Shown here piece by piece: positions 1 through 5,206 of a stretch of DNA of 5,206 nt. The DNA comes from Methanobacteriota archaeon. GTDB lineage: Archaea > Thermoplasmatota > Poseidoniia > MGIII > CG-Epi1. The translations under genes and the position numbers were made by a program. The notes beneath the pieces were generated by a model. That model searched no databases. It was not told the origin of the DNA and saw only the letters and a list, made by a program, of their open reading frames with translations. The stretch spans positions 1-5,206 of the forward strand of contig JAPOKN010000057.1 of assembly GCA_029977605.1 (NCBI GenBank), in the 5' to 3' direction. Position 1 is the stretch's first letter; each line of letters starts with the position of its first letter.

Positions 1-1878
1 ATAATAAACCAGTATGTTGGACTAAAAGTTGGAATGATTGTATCTGGATCATGGTACGTTGCCTACCTTTCTGCAATGGCCTTGAGGTGGACTCCTGGAG
101 AAGTTAATCTTTCGGCATCAGCATCTACAGGTGCATCTATGGTTTGTACTGGATTTGTATTTACTTATCCTGCAATTTATTTGTTAGCTTATTCTCCAAA
201 ATATGAGATGAATGGGGAGCAACTAATTGATTCCTCATTACTTCTGCCTGACTCGTGGGCTTTAGCTGGAGTTGCGATGGTGGCCTCTATCTTAGGTGGA
301 TTCCTCGGATGTTTATACTTCATAATTTTTAGAAGAGTTTGGTTAGTGGAAGACCCATTACCTCTACCTGGCTTTGAAGCAAACATCAAATTAATGGATA
401 TTGCTGGGGAGACTGCCAAAGAAGGCGGGATGGAGAGTGCTATGCATTCTATTCGTTTAGTTGGTATTTCGACTGCGATTGTTATGTTTTTCACATTTTT
501 GAGAGACTGGCCATTATTGGGAACTGGTTCTAACGACGCTGCAGGCGAGGAAATCAAAACTTCTGTCCTAAGTTCTGCACTGGAAGGAACTGAGTGGTAT
601 GATGGGGGAGACTTGACTGTGCCTATGAGTAATTCCTTAACAAACTACACCTGGCTTGGATTTGGATTAACTCCAATGATGATTGCTATTGGATGGTTCA
701 TGAAATTTAGAGTTGCTCTCTTAGTCAGTTTGGGAACATTCTTCACATGGTTTGTAGTTACTCCATTAGCATATCAATATGATTATCCTTTCTATTATCC
801 ACTGGATGGTAACTATCATTCGATCAGTCAATATTCTCCAATGGGATCTATCATGTCATACAGTTATGTTGCAAGGCCTATGGCAATTGGAGCAATTTTA
901 GGCGGCGGAATTACTGGGTTGTTGAAAATGGCACCTGTGTTCAGAACTACAGCTTCTGATGTAATTGATATTTTCAAAGGAGAAGGAGATGATGCCTCCA
1001 GAAAAGATTATGTGAAAGGCAAGGGCTGGTATGAATGGCCAATTAGCCACATCCCTGTATTGCTACTTGTCTCTCTTGTAGGAATAACAATTACTTTTGC
1101 AACTCAATTTGGATTTTTAGCATCTTTTATCTTCTCTTTGGTACTGTGTTTGACTACTTTTGCATTAGGGGCAATTGCTGTCAAAGTAATGGGTGAGACT
1201 AGTATTGAGCCTGTATCTGGAACTAGCTTTATTGTCCTGTTAATGCTTGTTTTAGTTTTCAAAGCAATTGGATTAAACGAAAGCGATACTGCAATTCTTG
1301 CGTTAGTAGGAACAACCGTTTTTGGAGGTGCTATCTCAATGTCTGGTACTGTAATTGGAGATTACAAACCTGGGTTATACGTTGGAAATCGACCAATGCA
1401 TATTATGAAAACCGAGTTAGTAGGAATTGTTCCTGGAACTATTGTTGCTGCACTTTTTGCAGGGCTACTTTCACTTGCTTTGGCAAGAGGAGACTTAATC
1501 TTGTATGCTCCTCAAGCGAATGCCTTTGCTGCTTTTGCACAAATTATGTTAGGGGGTCAAACTCCGTGGGGGTTGTTGGCCGTCGGTATTGTTATCGGAG
1601 TATTCATGGAACTACTTACTGGAATGGGAACTGCTTTTGGGCTTGGAATGTATTTACCAATGGTGGTTACGCTCCCGATGGTTGTTGGCGGGGCATTGAG
1701 AGATTATTGGGAAGCTCGATTCCTCGATGTAGCAGTTGAGAAAGAAGGATTAAGTGAAAAACAACGAACTATGAGATTGCTAAACACTTACATGATCGCA
1801 ACAGGGTGTATTGTAGGTGAAGCTCTACTGGGAACTTTCTTAGCAATTTACTATGTTCTTCCTCTAGTAACGGGATAA
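1..1878 (+). CDS. OPT-family (oligopeptide/metal-chelate) transporter, 5' end cut by window
   Basis: A polytopic membrane protein that probably imports small peptides or metal chelates by ion-coupled transport. The first in-frame ATG is at 34, but the frame is open from base 1 and codons 3-12 read NQYVGLKVGM, the conserved first-helix motif of OPT proteins. The true start therefore lies upstream and 34 is internal. 625 codons are visible. Other OPT-like landmarks are EDPLPLPG (nt 349-372, the proline-rich segment after the third helix), GETSIEPVSG (nt 1192-1221, matching the family's D/E-I-N/E-P-x-S-G region) and a C-terminal GMYLPMVVTLPMVVGG block (from about nt 1645) followed by RDYWE. I count about 15 hydrophobic segments against the usual 16, and near-full family length (600-700 aa). 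The symporter gene follows after 3 nt, suggesting one operon. Family is secure; substrate is not, since few prokaryotic members have been characterised. Confidence 0.9.
   Translation: MINQYVGLKVGMIVSGSWYVAYLSAMALRWTPGEVNLSASASTGASMVCTGFVFTYPAIYLLAYSPKYEMNGEQLIDSSLLLPDSWALAGVAMVASILGGFLGCLYFIIFRRVWLVEDPLPLPGFEANIKLMDIAGETAKEGGMESAMHSIRLVGISTAIVMFFTFLRDWPLLGTGSNDAAGEEIKTSVLSSALEGTEWYDGGDLTVPMSNSLTNYTWLGFGLTPMMIAIGWFMKFRVALLVSLGTFFTWFVVTPLAYQYDYPFYYPLDGNYHSISQYSPMGSIMSYSYVARPMAIGAILGGGITGLLKMAPVFRTTASDVIDIFKGEGDDASRKDYVKGKGWYEWPISHIPVLLLVSLVGITITFATQFGFLASFIFSLVLCLTTFALGAIAVKVMGETSIEPVSGTSFIVLLMLVLVFKAIGLNESDTAILALVGTTVFGGAISMSGTVIGDYKPGLYVGNRPMHIMKTELVGIVPGTIVAALFAGLLSLALARGDLILYAPQANAFAAFAQIMLGGQTPWGLLAVGIVIGVFMELLTGMGTAFGLGMYLPMVVTLPMVVGGALRDYWEARFLDVAVEKEGLSEKQRTMRLLNTYMIATGCIVGEALLGTFLAIYYVLPLVTG
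1872..1878 (+). promoter_or_regulatory. GGGATAA element before the symporter start (possible ribosome-binding site)
   Basis: GGGATAA begins 10 nt before the ATG at 1882 and includes the stop codon of the OPT gene. The same seven bases stand at exactly the same distance before the ATG at 4035. It resembles a weak Shine-Dalgarno sequence (compare GGTGAT, complementary to the 16S rRNA tail) with one base missing. Translational coupling with the OPT stop, 3 nt away, may matter more than the motif itself. Confidence 0.35.
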
Positions 1879-1881
1879 ATT

Positions 1882-3981
1882 ATGGATATTGCAGTAATAC
1901 TTTCGTTCTTATTTTTTATGTCTATTTTTGCAGGGGTTGGACTTGCTTCTGTTAGAGTAAAAAAAGATACAACTGATGATTACTTGGTTGCAGGTAGAGG
2001 CATGAGTCCTCCTCTCGCTGCATTATCTGCAGTTAGTACTTGGAATTCTGGATATATGTTCATTGGTTTCATCGGGTTTACCTATACTCTAGGATATCCT
2101 GTTGCATTTTTAGCTTTCATGTCGACAATTGGACAGTTTGTTGCATGGATGTGGTTATACAAATTTATACAGAAAGAAGGAAACGAAAGAGGGGTTCGCT
2201 CACTATCATCACTTGTTGCTGAAAAAGCAGGAGCGCCTGAAGCTAAACTTGCAGGAGTATTATCTGTTTTATTCTTAAGTATTTACGCTGCAGCTCAACT
2301 TACCTCTGGGGGGAAAGCTCTCTTCGTAATGATGGGGTGGCCTGAAGTTATTGGAATCTTAATCGGATTTGTGTTAGTTGTAGCTTACTGTTATGCTGGA
2401 GGAATCAGGGCTTCAATCTGGACAGATGCGGCACAATCATGTGTTATGCTTGTTGGCTCAACGATATTGTGCTGGATTAGTATCCAGGAAGTAGGTGGTT
2501 TTTCTGGACTTAAGGATGGTTTAAATCAACAAGATCCAGCTTTGACCAATTTCTTACCTCCAGATTTAATGTTCGGTCTTACTCTTTGGATTGCTGCTTT
2601 TTTTCTAGGTGGATTGAGTGTTGCTGGACAGCCTCAAGTAGTTTCCAGAGTTATGACCTTGGGAGATGATAAAGATCGAAGAGAAGCTATGATTTGGTTT
2701 TTCGTTTGGCAAACGCCGTTCATTGTTCTAATGCTGATTATCGGCCTTGCTAGTCGGGTGTTATTTACTGAGAGTGATTTTGATGCTGAACTTGGCTTAC
2801 CTATGATGGCTATGGAAACCATGCCTGCAATTGGAGTTGGAATGATTTTAGCGTCAATTTTTGCTGCTACAATGTCAACTGCTGACAGTCAGGTTTTAGC
2901 TTGTACGGCTGCAATTACTGATGACATTAAACCTGAATGGAATCAGGACCATAAAACTACAAAACAAGTTACAATTGCTGTTGCTGCTTTTGCTACTCTA
3001 ATTTCAATCGCTGGTTTGTATATTCCGGGTGGAGACTCTGTATTTCAACTAGTCGTATTTGCAGTATATGGTCTGGGAGGAGTTTTTGTTCCTCTTCTTA
3101 TTATTCGATGGGCAGGTTACAAACCCGACACTACTCATTCTGTATCAATGATGGTTGCTGCATTTAGTGGTGTTTTCATTTGGACTGTTTTAGGATTAGA
3201 TGGTGCTGACGGAGTATTTCCTTCAGTTCCTGGAATGGGTGCTGCATTTGCTACGCATTTTACACTGAATTACATTAGAAGTCCGAAAATAGCTCCCCTA
3301 GGGCGATTCAAATTACCTAAGAAAAGTCAATATGGCGCTGTTGCTGCAGCAATTTTGATTCCATTTGGAGCTGCTGAAGCCGTCTATCTGGTTGGAGCGC
3401 CAGAATCAACAGGAGGTGGAGGTGGTGTCGGAAATTATTCTATTTCTGGAGATATTACTTATGAAATACTTGGAAACAGTACTGAATATGTTAACGATGG
3501 CGAAACTATCTTGATCGATTTAAACACCAACAATATCGAATGGGCTTCCGATAATCGAAATGTTGTTGGAGTTAGAGTTTTACTTACCTATAGTGAGGAT
3601 GAAACTAGTAACGGAGCTGGATGTGCGGCTCCAGGTGCTTCTCAACCAGATCCGGATACAATTACTGGAACTGTAACTCATGATGAGTTTAACGGAACTG
3701 AAAGCGGACAAAATCAAGGACAGGGCAGTTCATCTCATGAGATTTTCGTTGAGTGGTATAATTCTTCCTTGTATTTCTCAGGCAACGCAACGAACATGTC
3801 TAAATCTGAAATTAAAAATGAACTCGATTCAATGGGTGCCGGATTAGGTGCTTATTTCCTAGAAATAAATGTGGAAGCGGAAAGTGGAAATGCTCTTGGA
3901 TGTAACCATACTGACAATGGTGAAGAAGTCGAATATTTAGTTGAAGTCGTGCTCCTTGACTATGAAATTACACCGGCTTAA
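1882..3981 (+). CDS. PutP-like sodium:solute symporter (SSS family) with extra sequon-rich C-terminal outer domain
   Basis: A 699-aa Na+-coupled symporter of the PutP/SGLT superfamily, probably importing an amino acid or similar solute. Family landmarks are DDYLVAGRGM (res 32-41), SGYMFIG (56-62) in the unwound first core helix, a YAGGIRASIWTDAAQ block (171-185), GQPQVVSRVM (249-258) and FAATMSTADSQ (327-337). S332/T333 match the Na+-site S340/T341 of E. coli PutP by eye alignment. W54 sits where PutP has D55. PutP is about 500 aa with 13 helices. Here I count 14, the last at about 485-506, then a glycine linker (511-515) and a beta-rich tail (518-699). N-out topology with 14 helices puts this tail outside the cell. 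The ATG at 1882 begins directly in the first helix, in the usual SSS place, 3 nt after the OPT stop. The substrate cannot be read from the sequence; the symbol putP would be over-specific. Confidence 0.92.
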   Translation: MDIAVILSFLFFMSIFAGVGLASVRVKKDTTDDYLVAGRGMSPPLAALSAVSTWNSGYMFIGFIGFTYTLGYPVAFLAFMSTIGQFVAWMWLYKFIQKEGNERGVRSLSSLVAEKAGAPEAKLAGVLSVLFLSIYAAAQLTSGGKALFVMMGWPEVIGILIGFVLVVAYCYAGGIRASIWTDAAQSCVMLVGSTILCWISIQEVGGFSGLKDGLNQQDPALTNFLPPDLMFGLTLWIAAFFLGGLSVAGQPQVVSRVMTLGDDKDRREAMIWFFVWQTPFIVLMLIIGLASRVLFTESDFDAELGLPMMAMETMPAIGVGMILASIFAATMSTADSQVLACTAAITDDIKPEWNQDHKTTKQVTIAVAAFATLISIAGLYIPGGDSVFQLVVFAVYGLGGVFVPLLIIRWAGYKPDTTHSVSMMVAAFSGVFIWTVLGLDGADGVFPSVPGMGAAFATHFTLNYIRSPKIAPLGRFKLPKKSQYGAVAAAILIPFGAAEAVYLVGAPESTGGGGGVGNYSISGDITYEILGNSTEYVNDGETILIDLNTNNIEWASDNRNVVGVRVLLTYSEDETSNGAGCAAPGASQPDPDTITGTVTHDEFNGTESGQNQGQGSSSHEIFVEWYNSSLYFSGNATNMSKSEIKNELDSMGAGLGAYFLEINVEAESGNALGCNHTDNGEEVEYLVEVVLLDYEITPA
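3403..3978 (+). other. Predicted extracellular beta-rich, sequon-dense domain of the symporter
   Basis: This marks the C-terminal extension (res 508-699) of the SSS protein. It opens with a linker containing five glycines (511-515) and then shows about seven strand-like stretches, such as ISGDITYEIL (521-530), VGVRVLLTY (562-570), EIFVEWY (620-626), YFLEINVEAE (658-667) and VEYLVEVVLLDYEI (683-696). These suggest a beta-sandwich. N-X-S/T sequons occur at N518, N532, N604, N627, N635, N638 and N675, against none in residues 1-507. The only two cysteines, C581 and C674, could form a disulfide. No known domain family is recognised. A solute-capture, cell-surface attachment or protective role is possible, but none is shown by the sequence. 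Confidence 0.7.
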
Positions 3982-3997
3982 TCGCTAGGCTAAGTAT

Positions 3998-4005
3998 CTT
4001 ATAAG
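3998..4005 (+). promoter_or_regulatory. Candidate archaeal TATA box for the small-protein/KaiC-like unit
   Basis: CTTATAAG is a palindromic TATA-like octamer in the only gap of more than a few bases in the window. Archaeal transcription usually starts about 25 nt downstream of the TATA centre. That would be near 4026-4028, giving a leader of only 7-9 nt before the ATG at 4035, in line with the short or absent leaders common in archaea. No strong purine-rich BRE is visible directly upstream. The match could be chance in AT-rich DNA. Confidence 0.45.
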
Positions 4006-4024
4006 GCCCCAGCTTGAAACTGTA

Positions 4025-4031
4025 GGGATAA
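4025..4031 (+). promoter_or_regulatory. GGGATAA element before the small acidic protein (possible ribosome-binding site)
   Basis: The element begins 10 nt before the ATG at 4035, the same sequence and spacing as before the symporter start, which supports this start codon. If the proposed TATA box is used, transcription would begin within or just beside these bases. In that case the element may be only partly present on the mRNA, and its role would be uncertain. Confidence 0.35.
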
Positions 4032-4034
4032 TTA

Positions 4035-4460
4035 ATGGCAAAGGAAGAATATGAAACTCCGCTTATTGATGTTTACAACCGAACTCACATGGATGCACTC
4101 CATGAGGACGGAAGCTGGTATCACCGATATTTACCAGAGGGCGTTTTCCTAGAAGACTTAGGACAAATTATAGAAGAAGAATTGATTAAGGCCTATAACG
4201 AAGTTGAAAGAGAGGCTGATGAATTCTTTGAAAAACAAATTAGAGAACGCTTTGAGAAGATATTTGCGCAAGCAAATCCAAAAGATCTTCGTGGACTATT
4301 ACCAAAGAAACCGCCTGTTAACTGGGCAGAATTGCCTGTAGAAATTCAGAGAGAAATGCAAATTATGCATGATAATGCTGACGGCGAAGGAATTACAGAG
4401 AGAACATTGAAAAAGAGGGTTCGACAATACCTTGTTGACCAATTTATCATAGACGAGTGA
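4035..4460 (+). CDS. Small acidic helical protein of unknown function, next to a KaiC-like ATPase
   Basis: I do not recognise this 141-aa protein. It has no signal peptide, no membrane segment and no cysteine, so it is probably cytosolic. It is strongly acidic (32 Asp/Glu against 19 Lys/Arg). Residues 38-79 form a long charged segment rich in Glu and hydrophobics (EDLGQIIEEEL, then EFFEKQIRERFEKIF), expected to be one or two amphipathic helices, possibly coiled. A Pro-rich stretch (LLPKKPPVNW, 88-97) breaks it. A basic patch (RTLKKRVRQYL, 123-133) near the end could bind nucleic acid or a partner. The start at 4035 is preceded by the GGGATAA element and a TATA-like box. The ATPase gene begins 5 nt after its stop, so co-expression is likely and a partner or regulator role is a reasonable guess. 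The coding call rests on open frame length, codon use like its neighbours, and operon position. Confidence 0.8.
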   Translation: MAKEEYETPLIDVYNRTHMDALHEDGSWYHRYLPEGVFLEDLGQIIEEELIKAYNEVEREADEFFEKQIRERFEKIFAQANPKDLRGLLPKKPPVNWAELPVEIQREMQIMHDNADGEGITERTLKKRVRQYLVDQFIIDE

Positions 4461-4461
4461 T
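4455..4461 (+). promoter_or_regulatory. Shine-Dalgarno-like site for the KaiC-like ATPase
   Basis: GAGTGAT lies 4 nt before the ATG at 4466 and overlaps the TGA stop of the preceding gene. Its GTGAT core is complementary to the ATCAC of the usual 16S rRNA tail. It supports the chosen start and suggests translation linked to the upstream gene. Confidence 0.5.
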
Positions 4462-4465
4462 TTAG

Positions 4466-5206
4466 ATGGCTAAAAAAGACGTAACAAAACCAATCAGCTT
4501 AGACCCCCGCGGAGGACGTCCTAGAGAAAAATGTGTGACGTACATCGAGGGAATTGACCGTATTTTAAACGGTGGACTTCCAATTGGAAATATTGTATTA
4601 TTGGCCGGAACTGTGGGTTCAGGGAAAACTACTTTGGCTATGGAATATTTGATTAACGGAGCTAAAAATGGAGAAACATGCTGTTACATCTCGGTCACTG
4701 AACCTTCGTCAAAGATGTTATCAAACTTACAGACCTATGGATTCTTCGATGATGCTTTAGTTAAAGATGGTCGACTAAACATTTTTGATTTGACTGTTAT
4801 TAACGATCGATTAGGTGTAGAAAGGCTTGATGGTACTTATTCATCTAAAGACATGGAAGCTTTACTAGGTGCGTTCGAAGATATTGTAGACGAACTTGGT
4901 GTTACAAGACTAGTTATTGATTCTATTACCGCAATTTGTTATCAATTACCTGACAAAGGAAGTATTCGTAATTTCATATTTAGATTAAGTCAATTCTTGA
5001 GTACTTTTGGATGTACGACTATGCTAATTTCAGAGACTGTGGTTGATTCTAATACTCAAACATACTCTATTTTTGGAGTGGAAGAAGCTGTTGCAGATGG
5101 TGTAATTCTTATGGGTAACATCATACGCCAAGGTGATTTATTGAGAAGTTTGCAAGTTGTAAAAATGCGAGGGACTAAACACTCGCGTGCCAGACATCTT
5201 ATTGAA
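4466..5206 (+). CDS. KaiC-like RecA-superfamily ATPase, 3' end cut by window
   Basis: A cytosolic P-loop ATPase of the KaiC/RadA-like group, which in archaea is common as single-domain proteins thought to act in signalling. 247 codons are visible with no stop before the window edge. Landmarks are the entry motif GIDRILNGGLPIGNIVLLAG (29-48), Walker A GTVGSGKTT (48-56), a strand ending in SVTEP (76-80) where KaiC has its catalytic Glu pair, Walker B LVIDS (149-153) and KMRGTKH (233-239), the KaiC-type loop whose Lys/Arg reach the neighbouring subunit's ATP. E79 is kept but the preceding residue is T78, not Glu. Single-domain relatives end shortly after this loop, so perhaps 15-30 residues are missing; a second KaiC domain cannot be excluded. 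The small acidic protein gene ends 5 nt upstream. Clock function should not be assumed: no kaiA or kaiB is visible. Confidence 0.9.
   Translation, partial: MAKKDVTKPISLDPRGGRPREKCVTYIEGIDRILNGGLPIGNIVLLAGTVGSGKTTLAMEYLINGAKNGETCCYISVTEPSSKMLSNLQTYGFFDDALVKDGRLNIFDLTVINDRLGVERLDGTYSSKDMEALLGAFEDIVDELGVTRLVIDSITAICYQLPDKGSIRNFIFRLSQFLSTFGCTTMLISETVVDSNTQTYSIFGVEEAVADGVILMGNIIRQGDLLRSLQVVKMRGTKHSRARHLIE

Larger units (their letters stand above)
3982..4034. other. Intergenic gap between the transport unit and the ATPase unit
   Basis: This 53-nt stretch is the longest non-coding piece of the window. It carries the TATA-like octamer and the GGGATAA element. Short CTTA/TAAG words alternate across the junction (CTTA 3977-3980, TAAG 3991-3994, CTTA 3998-4001, TAAG 4002-4005), so small hairpins are possible but would be weak. 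There is no clear T-run terminator for the upstream genes, so read-through into the next gene remains possible. Confidence 0.6.

Noticed and set aside
34..36. ATG at 34 as the start of the OPT transporter gene
   Set aside because: The frame is open back to base 1 and the codons before it encode the conserved first-helix motif NQYVGLKVG, so the start is outside the window.
189..557. Open frame of 122 codons on the minus strand
   Set aside because: It lies wholly opposite the well-supported OPT gene, has no recognisable domain, and is rich in Ser/Pro/Ile as expected of an antisense shadow.
2040..2222. Open frame of 60 codons on the plus strand inside the symporter gene
   Set aside because: It is out of frame with a strong SSS coding match, and its Cys/Trp/His-rich product looks like a frame-shifted shadow.
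2634..2822. Open frame of 62 codons on the minus strand inside the symporter gene
   Set aside because: It is antisense to conserved SSS residues, with no homology signal or start signal.
3412..3428. Glycine-codon run (GGA/GGT repeats) as a tandem repeat or slippage site
   Set aside because: It encodes a short flexible linker between the last helix and the outer domain; the frame stays open on both sides, so nothing suggests a frameshift.
3982..4034. Intrinsic terminator after the symporter gene
   Set aside because: There is no stable stem followed by a T-run and no strong T-tract of the archaeal kind; the CTTA/TAAG pairs are only four bases long.
4466..5206. Circadian clock kaiC
   Set aside because: Only one domain is visible, no kaiA or kaiB is present, and KaiC-like ATPases are widespread in archaea without clocks.

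Overview
The window is gene-dense, about 40% G+C by eye, and all genes lie on the + strand. It most likely comes from an archaeon. The signs are a single-domain KaiC-like (RecA-fold) ATPase, an archaeal-type TATA box a short distance before a start codon, very short gene spacings, and a membrane protein whose outer domain is packed with N-X-S/T sequons. The transporter repertoire and base composition would suit a marine planktonic euryarchaeon of the Marine Group II (Poseidoniales) kind. That placement is inference from style; no rRNA or other taxonomic marker is present.

The first part (1-3981) is a two-gene transport unit. An OPT-family transporter, cut at its 5' end by the window edge, is followed after 3 nt by a PutP-like sodium:solute symporter. 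The symporter carries an additional C-terminal domain of about 190 residues. This domain follows an extra predicted membrane helix and a five-glycine linker, is predicted to be mostly beta strand, and holds seven N-glycosylation sequons and exactly two cysteines. The transport part of the same protein has no sequon. The two transporters are probably co-transcribed, and together would import peptides or metal chelates (OPT) and a small organic solute such as an amino acid (SSS).

A 53-nt gap (3982-4034) follows, with a candidate TATA box. The second part (4035-5206) holds a small acidic helical protein of unknown function, then after 5 nt a KaiC-like ATPase that runs off the 3' edge. The tight spacing suggests that the small protein and the ATPase are expressed together and may act together. 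Nothing in the sequence links this regulatory-looking pair to the transporters beyond position.

No RNA gene, mobile element, CRISPR array or large repeat was seen. The most unusual item is the symporter with a sequon-rich outer domain. Next is the ATPase paired with an unrecognised partner, in which one of the two catalytic glutamates of KaiC appears to be threonine.
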